Position numbers and translations under genes: made by a program. A stretch of DNA of 64,000 nucleotides, from assembly GCF_013911755.1 (NCBI RefSeq), contig NZ_JACESP010000010.1:1-64000 (forward strand), written 5' to 3'. Every line of letters begins with the position of its first letter. The first letter of the stretch is position 1. Shown here one piece after another: positions 7,082-16,666 of this stretch. This stretch comes from Sphingosinicella sp. (GTDB taxonomy: Bacteria; Pseudomonadota; Alphaproteobacteria; Sphingomonadales; Sphingomonadaceae). The notes under the pieces were generated by a model. The model saw only the letters and a list, made by a program, of their open reading frames with translations. It had not been told where the DNA came from and searched no databases.

Positions 7082-8970
7082 TCCGTGTCCTCCCGCCGCC
7101 TGCGGCCCTGCATCATCGCGATGAGTCCACCGAATGCGGCCATCATGCCGCCGATCCAGATGAGCGCGATCATCGGCTGCCACACCAGCCGCACCTGCCA
7201 GCGCCCGCTACCGTCGCCGGGGCCGAGCACGGCGTAGAGGTTTCCGGTGAGGCGTGGCCAGATGTCGGTTTCCGTCGTCTCGTTGCCCGGGCTCACGAAC
7301 GTGCGCCGTTCGGGCGCAAGCACCGTGGTAGCATCCGGTCCGGTCACGCTCAGCATGGCGCGGATCGCGGTGTAGTTCGGCCCCGCCGCAGGCGTGATAT
7401 CGTCGACCTGCGCTGTATACGGCCCCGCGCTCAGTCGACCGCCCGGCGCAAGGTTCGCCAGCGTCTCGATCGTCCCCGCGCCGCTCACCGCGATGCCGAG
7501 CGTGGTGACGGCGATACCGAGGTGCGCGAGCGCCGTGCCCCACACGCTCGCCGGGATACGCCGGATGCGCTTCAGTTTCCGTCCGCGGAAGATCATCACG
7601 CTCGCCGCCGCGAGCCAAGCCGAAAGCGCGACACCCGCCAGCGCGAGCGGGCTTCGCATCCCGAGCGCCAGCGCAACGCCGATCGCCGCGACACCGAGCA
7701 CCAGCGCCGGAACAAGTCGTCGGCCGAGCCCTGCCCAGTCCATCGCCCGCCAGCGCATCAGCGGCCCCGCCGCCATCAGCGCGACGAGCGGCAGCAGCAG
7801 CGGCAGCAGTGCGGTCTGGAAATACGGCGGACCGACCGAGACCTGCTCGCCCGTCGCGGCTTCAAGCAGCAGCGGATAAAGCGTGCCGAGGAACACGACG
7901 CCGAGCACCGCCGACAGGATGAGGTTGTTGACGACAAGGCTACCCTCGCGGCTCACCGGCCGGAACGGCGCGCCCGCCGTGACGGTGCCTGCGCGCAGCG
8001 CATAGAGCGTCAGTGCGCCGCCCACGTAGATCGCCAGCAGGATCAGCAGGAACACGCCCCGCTCCGGATCGACCGCGAACGCGTGCACCGACGTGAGGAG
8101 CCCCGAGCGCACGATGAACGTGCCGACCATGCTGAGTGAGAAGGCGACCACCGCGAGCAGCAGCGTCCAGTTCTTGAGCGCGCCGCGCGCCGCGAGCACG
8201 CCGACCGAATGGAACAGCGCCGTCGCCGCCAGCCACGGCATCAGCGAGGCGTTCTCCACCGGATCCCAGAACCACCAGCCGCCCCAGCCGAGTTCGTAAT
8301 AGGCCCAGAAGCTGCCGAGCGTGATGCCCGCGGTCAGGAAGCTCCACGCGCCGAGCACCCACGGCTTCACCGCGCGCGCCCATTCCGGCGTAACCCGGTT
8401 GAGCACCAGCGCCGCCACTGCGAAGGAGAACGTCACCGAAAGCCCGACATAGCCGATGTAGAGGAGCGGCGGGTGGAACGCGAGGCCGGGGTCCTGCAGC
8501 AGCGGGTTCAATCCCGAGCCCTCGATCGGCGCGGGAACGATGCGCGCGAACGGGTTCGAGGCGATCAGCAGATAGGCGTAGAAGCCAAGAGCGATGAACC
8601 CCTGCGCGGAGAGCATCACCGTGCGGAACCGCTCGCCCAGCCCCTTCGCGCGGATCGCAGCGAGCGCGCCAAACACGGCGAGCACGGACACCCACAAAAG
8701 CATCGAGCCTTCATGGTTCGCCCACACGCCCGTCCATTTGTAGAGTTCGGGCTTCGCGGTGTGGCTGTTGCCCGCAACGAGCGCGACCGAGAAATCGGAT
8801 TTCACGAATGCCCACGTCAGCGCCGCGAAGGCAACCGCACAGAGTGCCCCCTGCAGCAGCGCGGCTGGCACGGCGATGCGCCCGCCATCAGCGCGGAATC
8901 CGGCAAGTGCCTGCGCGAGCGCAAGCCCTGCGGCCAGCCACAAGGCTGCATGACCGATCTCGGGAATCAC
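7078..8970 (-). CDS. ccmF: heme lyase CcmF
   Basis: Large integral membrane component of the cytochrome c heme ligation complex, 630 residues with about 14-15 hydrophobic segments. The tryptophan-rich heme-binding motif GWGGWWFWDPVEN lies at about residues 228-240, with conserved HEGSMLLW near 86 and GLNPLLQDPGLAFHPP near 153-168. First gene of the tightly overlapping ccmF-G-H-I block. Unlike many genomes, it is separated from ccmE by 325 bases that hold no clear gene. Confidence 0.96.
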   Translation of the reverse strand: MIPEIGHAALWLAAGLALAQALAGFRADGGRIAVPAALLQGALCAVAFAALTWAFVKSDFSVALVAGNSHTAKPELYKWTGVWANHEGSMLLWVSVLAVFGALAAIRAKGLGERFRTVMLSAQGFIALGFYAYLLIASNPFARIVPAPIEGSGLNPLLQDPGLAFHPPLLYIGYVGLSVTFSFAVAALVLNRVTPEWARAVKPWVLGAWSFLTAGITLGSFWAYYELGWGGWWFWDPVENASLMPWLAATALFHSVGVLAARGALKNWTLLLAVVAFSLSMVGTFIVRSGLLTSVHAFAVDPERGVFLLILLAIYVGGALTLYALRAGTVTAGAPFRPVSREGSLVVNNLILSAVLGVVFLGTLYPLLLEAATGEQVSVGPPYFQTALLPLLLPLVALMAAGPLMRWRAMDWAGLGRRLVPALVLGVAAIGVALALGMRSPLALAGVALSAWLAAASVMIFRGRKLKRIRRIPASVWGTALAHLGIAVTTLGIAVSGAGTIETLANLAPGGRLSAGPYTAQVDDITPAAGPNYTAIRAMLSVTGPDATTVLAPERRTFVSPGNETTETDIWPRLTGNLYAVLGPGDGSGRWQVRLVWQPMIALIWIGGMMAAFGGLIAMMQGRRRREDTE

Positions 8971-9295
8971 TGTTGGCGCCGCCCCGGAATTCTCATTGCC
9001 AGCGCCTTAGCACCGGCGCGCGCGCAATGCAGCCCGCTTGCGCGCTTTCGTCACGCCTGCGGCGGCAGAATGCCCTTAGGCGCAGAAAATCACGCCGTCG
9101 TGAATGCAGATCGTGGTGGGGAGTGCGGCAACGTATCGCCGTCCGCCTGCACGGGAACCTCAGTACCACGTGAACCGCGCATCCATGGCCCCGCGAAAAA
9201 CCGCCCGACGCCGGGTTCGAAATGATCTGGACCGTCATTGCCGGCGGGTGCCACCTGCCGAGGGGCCGAACGATGCAGCTGTAAGGCGAAGAACT
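8971..9295. other. 325-base gap inside the ccm cluster, no convincing gene
   Basis: Region between ccmE and ccmF, both read on the minus strand. A minus-strand frame from 9238 opens with MTVQIISNPASGGFSR, reminiscent of the N-terminus of diacylglycerol kinase-like proteins (NPxSGG), but then turns into arginine/cysteine-rich sequence with no family signal. Another minus frame reads MDARFTWY, a TGA, then 27 residues that look more protein-like. A short CCCG/CGGG hairpin followed by a T run near 9200-9215 could terminate ccmCDE. I cannot support a functional gene. Confidence 0.4.
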
Positions 9296-9754
9296 CTAGG
9301 GCGCCGGTTTTTCAGGCCGCGCCTTCGCCGCCGCCTCGGCCCTCTCCACCGCCTTCGCCACCTCGGGCGGCATGTAGTTCTCGTCGTGCTTGGCGAGCAG
9401 CGTTTCGGCCTTGAACGTCCCGTCCGCGTCGAAGCGGCCGTCGGCGATCATACCCTGCCCTTCGCGGAACAGGTCCGGCACGATGCCTGTGTAGTCCACC
9501 GGCACCGATTCCAGCCGGTCGGTAACGCGGAAATGGATGGTGAGCCCGTCCGCGCTGCGCGTCAGCGAGCCTTTTTCGACCAGCCCGCCGAGCCGGATCG
9601 CCTGCCCCGGCGCCACACCCTTCGCCACGACGTCGGCAGGCGCATAGAAATACGCCGCCTGATCCTGCAGCGCGGGAAGCGCCAGCGCCGCCGCGATGCC
9701 GAGCGCCGCCACTGCTGCGCCCGCGAGCGCGAGCCGTTGGTGTTTGGGTTTCAT
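9296..9754 (-). CDS. ccmE: heme chaperone CcmE
   Basis: Periplasmic heme chaperone that binds heme covalently and hands it to CcmF. 152 residues: an N-terminal anchor (about 8-28), a beta-barrel OB-fold core, and the heme-attachment motif LLAKHDENYMPPE, where H123 is the expected covalent ligand and Y127 the expected axial ligand. The basic, proline-rich tail is typical. The start overlaps the ccmD stop. Confidence 0.96.
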   Translation of the reverse strand: MKPKHQRLALAGAAVAALGIAAALALPALQDQAAYFYAPADVVAKGVAPGQAIRLGGLVEKGSLTRSADGLTIHFRVTDRLESVPVDYTGIVPDLFREGQGMIADGRFDADGTFKAETLLAKHDENYMPPEVAKAVERAEAAAKARPEKPAP

Positions 9755-9885
9755 CGCCGCTCTCCCCGCAGCGCGTCCGCCGCCTTTTCGGCGCGGCGCA
9801 TCGAAAGCCAGCTCCATGCGAGCACGCCGCCGATGCCGATGACGCCGGCCGCATAAGCTGCGATCACGAAAGGAAGCGCGTTCAT
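9751..9885 (-). CDS. ccmD: heme exporter protein CcmD
   Basis: Tiny 44-residue single-span membrane protein: helix FVIAAYAAGVIGIGGVLAWSW followed by a basic SMRRAEKAADALRGERR tail, the standard CcmD layout. It helps release holo-CcmE from the CcmABC complex. It overlaps both ccmC and ccmE by four bases, so translation is coupled through ccmC-D-E. Confidence 0.92.
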   Translation of the reverse strand: MNALPFVIAAYAAGVIGIGGVLAWSWLSMRRAEKAADALRGERR

Positions 9886-10604
9886 GCTGCGTCTCCCGCA
9901 AGCCGGGCTCGGCGGGCGGCGATGCGCTGCTCGGCGATGATCGCGCGCATCCGCATCAGCACTGCCGCCGCCATCAGCAGGCCGAGCCCCGCGGCACTCG
10001 TCAGCAGCGGATAGAGCATGTCCGGGTGAATACTGGACCCCTTGAGCGTGATCGAGGCGGATTGGTGCAGCGTGTTCCACCATTCCACCGAAAACTTGAT
10101 GATCGGCAGGTTGACGAGCCCGACAATGGCGAGCACCGCCGCTGCCCGCGCCCCCCGGCTGCGCTCGTCGAACGCACCCGCCAGCGCGACAACGCCGAGG
10201 AAGAGGAAGAACAGCACCAGCATCGAGGTCAGCCGCCCGTCCCACACCCACCATGTACCCCACGTCGGGCGCCCCCAGATCGATCCGGTGAGCAGGCAGA
10301 CGCCCGCATAGACCGCACCGACAGGCGCCAGCGCCTCCAGCGCCACTTCGGCGAGCGGATGCTTCCACACGAGGATGGTGATTCCCGCGATGCCGAGCCC
10401 GAGATAGCTCCCCATCGAAATCCAAGCGGTCGGCACATGCAGGTACATGATGCGCACGCTTTCGCCCTGCAGATAATCGGGCGGTGCGTGGAACGCGCCC
10501 CACCACAGGCCCGCCGCCGTAAGCGCGAAACCAAGCACGAGCGCCGCCGCCGTCAACGGGCGGGCGAGCTTCAGGAACCGGGCAGGATTGGCGAACCGAT
10601 GCAT
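9882..10604 (-). CDS. ccmC: heme transporter/handling protein CcmC
   Basis: Membrane protein of 240 residues with about six helices that loads heme onto CcmE. The periplasmic tryptophan-rich motif WGTWWVWDGRLTS lies at about residues 115-127, with conserved histidines in YLHVPTAW (H56) and in the WWNTLHQ context. It heads the ccmCDE block. The partner ABC genes ccmA and ccmB are about 20 kb away in this window. Confidence 0.95.
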   Translation of the reverse strand: MHRFANPARFLKLARPLTAAALVLGFALTAAGLWWGAFHAPPDYLQGESVRIMYLHVPTAWISMGSYLGLGIAGITILVWKHPLAEVALEALAPVGAVYAGVCLLTGSIWGRPTWGTWWVWDGRLTSMLVLFFLFLGVVALAGAFDERSRGARAAAVLAIVGLVNLPIIKFSVEWWNTLHQSASITLKGSSIHPDMLYPLLTSAAGLGLLMAAAVLMRMRAIIAEQRIAARRARLAGDAA

Positions 10605-10773
10605 CAGCCTGTCTCATAAGCACTGTTTTCACTCGCCGCCAGCGCTTGCGCTCGGCGAATGCAGGCGTCAATTATGGCGGCATGTCTGCCGTCCGGCCAA
10701 GCGAGCGCATTGTCACAGGTCAAATCCGGATGATGCATAAGCACGCGGCGGCAATCCTCCATTGGAGAGTTCC

Positions 10774-12912
10774 ATGCTTCGTTCCTGCCTTCTCGCCGGC
10801 GCCGCCGCGCTCGCCATGACCATTGCCGCCCCCGCTTCCGCCGAAACCCCGCCCCCTGCAGCCGTATCGAGCGCCGCCGTCGATGCGCTGCTCGCCGACT
10901 GGGCCGGCCCGAACGGCGGCGTGCCGCCGTGGGACAAGGTGGAGACGCCTCTGTTCAAGCCGGCGTTCGACAAAGCCTCGGCGCAGATGCTCGCCGAAGT
11001 CGATGCCATCGCGAACAACCCCGCCCCGCCCACCTTCGCGAACACGCTCGAAGCCCTCGAAAAGAGCGGCGAAGCGCTGAACCGCCTCGCCACGCTGTTC
11101 TTCGTGATGAGCTGGAGCAAGAACGATCCCGCGCATCAAGCCGTTTCGGCGGAGCTTCTGCCCCAATTTTCGGCGGTGGAAGACAAGGTCAACTTCAACC
11201 GCAAGCTCTTCGAGCGCGTGAAGGCGGTTTACGACGCGCGCGAGACGAGCGGCCTCAATGCCGAACAGAAGCGCCTCGTTGAAAAGAGCTACGAGAATTT
11301 CGTGCGCAGCGGCGCCAGCCAGCCGCCCGAAAAGCAGGCCGAACTCGGCAAGCTCAACCAGCAGCTCGCCACGCTCTTCAACGATTTCAGCAACAAGGTG
11401 CAGGCGGACGAAGACACGTGGGTCACGCTTGGCGAGGGCGATCTGGGCGGTCTGCCGCCTGCGCTCGTCGCCGGCTACAAGGCCGCCGCCACGGAACGCA
11501 AGCTGCCGGGCTATGTCGTCGTCAACACGCGTTCGGCGGTCGATCCGTTCCTCACCTTCTCCAGCAATCGCGCGCTGCGCGAGAAGGTGTGGCGCGCCTT
11601 CATCATGCGCGGCGACAATGCGAACGCCAGCAACACGCACGACGATATCCGCAAGATCGTGAAGCTGCGCGCCGACCGTGCAAAGCTGCTCGGCTACCCG
11701 AGCCACGCGCACTGGCGCATGTCGGACACGATGGCGAAAGACCCGCAGAAGGGCCTCGACCTCCTGATGCGCGTCTGGCCCGCCGCCCGGGCGCGGGTCG
11801 CCGAGGAAGTCGCCGACATGCAGAAGCTCGCGGACAGCGAGGGCGCGAAGATCACCATCGAGCCGTGGGACTACCGCTACTACATGGAGAAGGTCCGCAA
11901 GGCGCGCTACGACCTCGATCAGAACGAGTTCAAGAACTACTTCGAGCTCGAGAACATGATCGCCGCCTCCTACCACATGGCGGGCAAGCTCTACGGCTAC
12001 AGCTTCAAGGAAATCACCGGCACGCTGCCCACGTTCCACCCGGACGTGCGTGTCTATCACGTCACGAACACGGCGGACGGCACGCACGTCGGCTATCTCT
12101 ACCGCGACGATTTCGCCCGCCAGTACAAGCGTTCCGGCGCCTGGCAGAGCACCTATCGCGGGCAGGACAAGCTCGGCGGGCGCCAGCGTGACGCGATCGT
12201 CTCCAACAACAACAACTTCACGAAGGGCGCGCCGGGCGAGCCGGTGCTGATCAGCCTTGATGACGCGCGTACATTGTTCCACGAATTCGGCCACGCGCTC
12301 CACGCGCTCGCCAACGACACCACCTATCCCTCGCTCGGCGGCACGCCGCGCGATTTCGTGGAGTTCCCGAGCCAGGTGCACGAGAACTGGGTGCTGACGC
12401 CCGATATCCTCGATACCTATGCGCGCCACTACAAGACCGGCGCGAAGATGCCGCAGGCGCTGATCGACAAGCTGAAGGCCGCGGAAACCTTCAACCAGGG
12501 CTTCGAGACGGTCGAGTTCCTCGGCTCGGCCATCGTCGACATGAAGATCCACATGGACCCGTCGGGCAAAATCGATCCAGCGCAGGCTGAAAAGACCATC
12601 CTCGGCGAGATCGGGATGCCGCGCGAAATCGTGATGCGGCACCGCTTGCCGCAATTCGGCCACCTGTTCTCGTCGGACGCGTATTCGGCGGGCTATTACT
12701 CCTACCTCTGGTCGGACGTGATGGCGGCGGACGCGTGGGCGGCGTTCGAGGAGGCGGGCGATCCGTGGGATGCGGCGACCGCGAAGCGGTTCAAGGACAT
12801 CATCCTTGCAACCGGCGACGCCATCGACCGCGCCGAAGCCTACCGCGCGTTCCGCGGCCGCGATCCGCAGGTCGAGGCACTGCTGAGGAACCGGGGCTTC
12901 CCAACCGACTGA
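10774..12912 (+). CDS. M3-family zinc metallopeptidase (peptidyl-dipeptidase Dcp type)
   Basis: Oligopeptidase of 712 residues with a Sec signal peptide (LAGAAALAMTIAAPASA), so probably periplasmic. The zinc motif HEFGH is at residues 503-507, with the downstream glutamate in the FVEFPSQVHENW region as the third ligand. Size and the C-terminal HLFSSDAYSAGYYSYLWSDV signature match the Dcp branch, which removes C-terminal dipeptides. The ATG at 10774 follows TTGGAGAG; a TTG four codons upstream is less likely. Monocistronic. Confidence 0.92.
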   Translation: MLRSCLLAGAAALAMTIAAPASAETPPPAAVSSAAVDALLADWAGPNGGVPPWDKVETPLFKPAFDKASAQMLAEVDAIANNPAPPTFANTLEALEKSGEALNRLATLFFVMSWSKNDPAHQAVSAELLPQFSAVEDKVNFNRKLFERVKAVYDARETSGLNAEQKRLVEKSYENFVRSGASQPPEKQAELGKLNQQLATLFNDFSNKVQADEDTWVTLGEGDLGGLPPALVAGYKAAATERKLPGYVVVNTRSAVDPFLTFSSNRALREKVWRAFIMRGDNANASNTHDDIRKIVKLRADRAKLLGYPSHAHWRMSDTMAKDPQKGLDLLMRVWPAARARVAEEVADMQKLADSEGAKITIEPWDYRYYMEKVRKARYDLDQNEFKNYFELENMIAASYHMAGKLYGYSFKEITGTLPTFHPDVRVYHVTNTADGTHVGYLYRDDFARQYKRSGAWQSTYRGQDKLGGRQRDAIVSNNNNFTKGAPGEPVLISLDDARTLFHEFGHALHALANDTTYPSLGGTPRDFVEFPSQVHENWVLTPDILDTYARHYKTGAKMPQALIDKLKAAETFNQGFETVEFLGSAIVDMKIHMDPSGKIDPAQAEKTILGEIGMPREIVMRHRLPQFGHLFSSDAYSAGYYSYLWSDVMAADAWAAFEEAGDPWDAATAKRFKDIILATGDAIDRAEAYRAFRGRDPQVEALLRNRGFPTD

Positions 12913-13066
12913 GGGGCCAAAAGTGTCGGAGATTTTTACGAAAGTTATTGAAAATCACTCGCAACCATTGGATTTCCGCAAGATGCAGCATTTGGCATGA
13001 GGGTTGCTTTGTTTCGCATGTGAACCGGGATGGCAGAAGTACAACGCCCCCGGCAGGAGACAAACG

Positions 13067-13669
13067 ATGAACAAGTTTCTGCTTTCCGCTGCCGCGCTTG
13101 GCACAATGGCCGCTTTCAGCGCCCCCGCCAGCGCTACCCTCGTGACCTGCCCCGCCGCACACATTGCGGACGGCACGTCCAAAGTTTTCAACGGCAGCCA
13201 AACGGCAGTTGACGCCTGTCAGTACGATGATGCGACGGGCAACAGCACGGTCGCAAACCTCACCAACATCAACATCTCAGCCTTCTATGGCTTCAGCGAC
13301 TGGACGGACAACGGCCAGACGCAGATCAATCTCGCGGACGGCGCGGGTGGTTCGGGCACGTGGACGATCAACGGCGTCGATTTCGCCGCTTACGATTACA
13401 TGATCGTGTTCAAGAGCGGAAACAGCACGCACCTCACCGGGTTCCTCTTCAACGAAGAGTTCTCGTCGGGCGGCTGGTCCACCCCGTTTACCGATCCGCC
13501 GTTCGACCTGCCGGGCGCCAGCACATCGAAGGACGTTTCGCACTACTCGATCGTGAAGCGCTACAACCCGGAAACGCCGCCCCCGGTCGACGTTCCGGAA
13601 CCCGCGATGCTCGGCCTCTTCGGCCTTGGCTTGATGGGTCTCGGCATGGCGCGCCGCCGCCGCGGCTGA
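13067..13669 (+). CDS. PEP-CTERM sorting-domain protein
   Basis: Secreted or surface protein of 200 residues: signal peptide (to about residue 22, ending APASA), a body rich in Asn, Thr, Gly and aromatic residues without a recognised catalytic motif, and a C-terminal PEP-CTERM signal: VPEPAMLGLFGLGLMGLG followed by MARRRRG. Such tails are recognised by an exosortase; none is in the window. A ribosome site AGGAG precedes the ATG, and a terminator follows the stop. Confidence 0.9.
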   Translation: MNKFLLSAAALGTMAAFSAPASATLVTCPAAHIADGTSKVFNGSQTAVDACQYDDATGNSTVANLTNINISAFYGFSDWTDNGQTQINLADGAGGSGTWTINGVDFAAYDYMIVFKSGNSTHLTGFLFNEEFSSGGWSTPFTDPPFDLPGASTSKDVSHYSIVKRYNPETPPPVDVPEPAMLGLFGLGLMGLGMARRRRG

Positions 13670-13692
13670 ACTCACGATCTTCGTCACGCAAA

Positions 13693-13727
13693 ACGGGCGT
13701 CCGGCAACGGGCGCCCGTCTTCGTTTT
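13693..13727 (+). terminator. rho-independent terminator after PEP-CTERM gene
   Basis: Stem ACGGGCG at 13693-13699 pairs with CGCCCGT at 13712-13718, followed by CTTCGTTTT. Confidence 0.75.
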
Positions 13728-13960
13728 GGCGCAGCGCCTTGACGCCGCCACATTTTTCCGCCACATGCCGCCGTGACCGAACGTCGGCCGCAAGGCCCTG
13801 ACGCGCCCGGCGTGATCGCTTCTTTCGGGAATTGAGCGCGCGTCTTCAGACGGTTCGGCCCACCGGCTTCCCCTCGTCACGCGGGTCGTCACGACACCGC
13901 ACCCGCGTCCGCGCGCCAATTCCGGCAGCGCGGCATGGGTCCGTTTATTGAAAGACTGAA
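13728..13960 (+). other. leader region of the RNA helicase gene
   Basis: About 230 bases with no gene between the terminator and the helicase start. No strong promoter match was found by eye. The length would allow a structured 5' leader, as is common for cold-responsive helicase genes, but nothing specific is proved. Confidence 0.3.
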
Positions 13961-15409
13961 ATGACCGATTTTCTCCAGTTCGGCCTTGGCGAGCGCATCG
14001 AAAAGGCGCTCACCGAAGCGAACTACACCGTCCCGACGCCGATCCAGCGTCAGGCGATCCCGATCCTGAAGCAGGGTCACGATCTCCTCGGCATCGCGCA
14101 GACCGGCACGGGCAAGACCGCGGCGTTCGCGCTGCCCTCGCTCGATTACCTGTCGCAGACGTACAAGCCGCTGAAGTCGCGCGCCGCGCGGATGCTGGTG
14201 CTGGCGCCGACGCGCGAGCTTGCCAGCCAGATCGCCGAATCCTTCCGCACCTACGGCAAGTTCCTGCGTCTCACCATCACCACGGCGTTCGGCGGCGTGC
14301 CGATCGGGCGCCAGGTGCGCGCGCTGCAGCGCGGCGTCGACATCCTCGTCGCCACGCCCGGCCGTCTCATCGATCTCGTCGATCAGAACGCGCTCGATCT
14401 CTCGCAGGTCGAGGTGTTCGTGCTCGATGAAGCCGACCAGATGCTCGACCTCGGCTTCATCCACGCGCTGCGCCGCATCGTCCGCATTCTGCCGAAGAAG
14501 CGCCAGTCGCTGTTCTTCTCGGCGACCATGCCGCCCGCGATCGCGGAGCTTGCCGCGCAGTTCCTCACCAACCCCCAGAAGGTGGAGGTGAAGCCGCAGG
14601 CGACAACCGCCGAGCGTGTCGCGCAGCATGTCATCCACGTGAACGCGTCCGAAAAGCAGGCGCTTCTCACGATCATGCTCCAGGATCTGGGCGCGGACAT
14701 GGATCGCGGCCTTGTCTTCTCGCGCACCAAGCACGGCGCTGACCGCGTCGTCCGCCACCTGAAGGGTGCGGGCATCGCCGCCGAAGCGATCCACGGCAAC
14801 AAGTCGCAGCCGCAGCGCGAGCGCGCGCTCGGCCTGTTCCGCTCGGGCGAGGTCAAGATCCTCGTCGCCACCGACATCGCCGCGCGCGGCATCGACGTGC
14901 CGGGTGTCAGCCACGTGTTCAACTTCGAGCTGCCGAACGTGCCGGAGCAGTATGTCCATCGTATCGGCCGCACAGCGCGCGCCGGCCGCGAGGGCATCGC
15001 CATCGCACTGGTATCGGACGGTGACGAGCGAAGCTACCTGCGCGACATCGAACGGCTGGTCCGTCAGAAGCTGGAACCGATGCCGTTGCCTGAGAATTTC
15101 CTCACCCGCGCCGCCGCGCTCGCGAAGCCGGTCGCTCGCACCGACGGCAACAGCGGCGACCAGCGCGGCTTCTCGCACGGCGAGCGTCGTGACGGCCGCC
15201 GCGACGGCGGTCATCGCGGCGCGCCCGCCCATCGCGGCGAGCGCTCCGGGGGTGAACGCTCCGGTGGCGAGCGCCGCGAAGGCGCCGACGGCCAGCGCCG
15301 TCATTTCGGCGCGCCCAAGCCGAAATATTCGGCGAAGCCCGCCCACGGCGGCGGCAACGCTGGCGGTCGCGGCAATCCGGGCGGCGGCCAACGCCGCCAG
15401 GGCCGCTAA
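13961..15409 (+). CDS. DEAD-box ATP-dependent RNA helicase, RhlE-like
   Basis: RNA-unwinding ATPase of 482 residues. Visible motifs in order: Q motif in TPIQRQAIP (about 26-34), Walker A AQTGTGKT (about 46-53), PTRELASQ, TPGRLIDL, VLDEADQMLDLGF (about 152-164), SAT near 188, then VATDIAARGIDVPGV and HRIGRTARAG in the second RecA domain. The C-terminal 95 residues are basic and low-complexity (repeated GERSGGE- and DGRRDGG-type runs), a typical RNA-binding tail. Likely involved in ribosome assembly or cold-stress RNA remodelling. Confidence 0.94.
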   Translation: MTDFLQFGLGERIEKALTEANYTVPTPIQRQAIPILKQGHDLLGIAQTGTGKTAAFALPSLDYLSQTYKPLKSRAARMLVLAPTRELASQIAESFRTYGKFLRLTITTAFGGVPIGRQVRALQRGVDILVATPGRLIDLVDQNALDLSQVEVFVLDEADQMLDLGFIHALRRIVRILPKKRQSLFFSATMPPAIAELAAQFLTNPQKVEVKPQATTAERVAQHVIHVNASEKQALLTIMLQDLGADMDRGLVFSRTKHGADRVVRHLKGAGIAAEAIHGNKSQPQRERALGLFRSGEVKILVATDIAARGIDVPGVSHVFNFELPNVPEQYVHRIGRTARAGREGIAIALVSDGDERSYLRDIERLVRQKLEPMPLPENFLTRAAALAKPVARTDGNSGDQRGFSHGERRDGRRDGGHRGAPAHRGERSGGERSGGERREGADGQRRHFGAPKPKYSAKPAHGGGNAGGRGNPGGGQRRQGR

Positions 15410-15418
15410 CCCAACCTT

Positions 15419-15441
15419 CCCTCTCCCCATCGGGGAGAGGG
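15419..15441. terminator. bidirectional hairpin between helicase and unknown gene
   Basis: CCCTCTCCCC at 15419-15428, loop ATC, then GGGGAGAGGG to 15441: a perfect 10-base stem between two convergent genes. There is only a weak A/T tail (CCAAAAA after it on the plus strand). Confidence 0.65.
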
Positions 15442-15451
15442 ACCAAAAACC

Positions 15452-16510
15452 CTATCGGTTTCTGTTCTGATAATCCTCGCGCACGCGCTGCGCGAGCCGT
15501 CCGCTCGCAATATCGTCATAGCTCGCGATGTTATTGGCCATGCTTTCGGATTGCTGGCGCGCCACGCCTTCCATGTCGCCTGCGTACTGCGGCAGGAAAA
15601 ACCAGTGCTGCGCGGGGTGGGCGCTGTAAAGCGCGCGGAACTTCTCGATCAGATCGCGCTCGGCGATCAGCCGGTCGCGCTGCGCCGCCGCGCCGCGCTG
15701 GTTCATGTCGGGGATGCGGACGGGCTTCGGCCGCATGATGTCCCACCACGCGAACGGATAGTCGGGATCCAGCTTCTGCGCCTCCGCGGCCATCGCATCG
15801 CCTGCTTCGCCACTCGGCGCAGCGCGCGCGGCGACCACCATCAGCGAGACATCGCCGGTTTTCCGCGCCAGCGCCTGCATGTCCTCCACCAGCTTGGTGC
15901 GGCCGGTAACCGCATTGCCCGCGTCGAAATACAGCTGCGCGGCGTCCAGCTTCTTCGGCGCATATTCGGCATACAGCGCCTGCATCTCGGCGAAGGCCTT
16001 CGCCGGATTGCGCTGCATCATGTGATAGATCCAGGCGTTGTTGAAATGGTCCGCGGCCGATTCGGGATCATCGATAATCATCTGCGGCTGCGCCATCGCA
16101 TGAAGGTCGCCCACCTGATCGCGGATCACCGCAGTATCTTCCTTGATGAGCCCGAGCTGTCGCCCGACAGCCTCGGTCGCGGACTGGCCCTGCCCCACCA
16201 GCATCAGCAAAAGGAACGCCGCAGTCGCGAACAGGCCGAAGCGAAACGCGTCGCACGGTGCGCACTGCACAACCGCTTCCACGGCGCCTTCGTCCGCTGC
16301 GTTCACGATGAACGCGCGCTGCAGGCAGAGCAGCGCCGCGATGCCGGTGATCACCGCAAAAATCAGCACGAGCACGTCGGCGGATAGAAATTCCGCGAAG
16401 AAGTTCACAAGATCGCCGAAGAGCCCCACTGCCCCGCCGATGATCGCGAAGAGCGATGCCTTCGCCGGCCAGATGATCCGCTTGACGATACCGATGCGCG
16501 AGTCTGACAT
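15452..16510 (-). CDS. unknown membrane protein with long soluble domain
   Basis: A 352-residue protein I do not recognise. It starts with two hydrophobic segments (about 18-38 and 46-64), a loop with cysteines (QCAPCDAF), another helix (about 88-108), and a long helical C-terminal part with TPR-like spacing (FNNAWIYHMMQRNPAKAFAEMQALY and AAQLYFDAGNAV). The ATG at 16510 follows GGGAGTGGAG. No enzymatic motif is visible. The neighbours (RNA helicase, DUF2061) do not suggest a role. Confidence 0.7.
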   Translation of the reverse strand: MSDSRIGIVKRIIWPAKASLFAIIGGAVGLFGDLVNFFAEFLSADVLVLIFAVITGIAALLCLQRAFIVNAADEGAVEAVVQCAPCDAFRFGLFATAAFLLLMLVGQGQSATEAVGRQLGLIKEDTAVIRDQVGDLHAMAQPQMIIDDPESAADHFNNAWIYHMMQRNPAKAFAEMQALYAEYAPKKLDAAQLYFDAGNAVTGRTKLVEDMQALARKTGDVSLMVVAARAAPSGEAGDAMAAEAQKLDPDYPFAWWDIMRPKPVRIPDMNQRGAAAQRDRLIAERDLIEKFRALYSAHPAQHWFFLPQYAGDMEGVARQQSESMANNIASYDDIASGRLAQRVREDYQNRNR

Positions 16511-16666
16511 GCTCCACTCCCTCGAATGCCGCGTCGTTTCCCAGCCATAACAAGCGCGTAACGGTGTATCCACCCCTTGCCGAAGCCTTGTGTCGGGATT
16601 TTCGTGCTTTCTGCGTCGCGGCGCTATGCTAGTGGGCCGTTGGGTGCAGGCGGTTACGGGAATGCG

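Noticed and set aside
9061-9200. In-frame TGA (TWY-TGA-GSRAGG) as selenocysteine codon
   Set aside because: No SECIS-like hairpin identified, no selenoprotein family match, and no sel genes in the window.
8993-9238. 81-codon frame with diacylglycerol-kinase-like start
   Set aside because: Only the first 15 residues look meaningful; the rest is Arg/Cys-rich noise. Kept only as an observation on the gap.
10720-12663. 647-codon minus-strand open frame opposite the M3 peptidase
   Set aside because: Mirror frame of a GC-rich gene; the product is Arg/Val/Glu/His-rich without any domain, while the plus frame has the full M3 signature.
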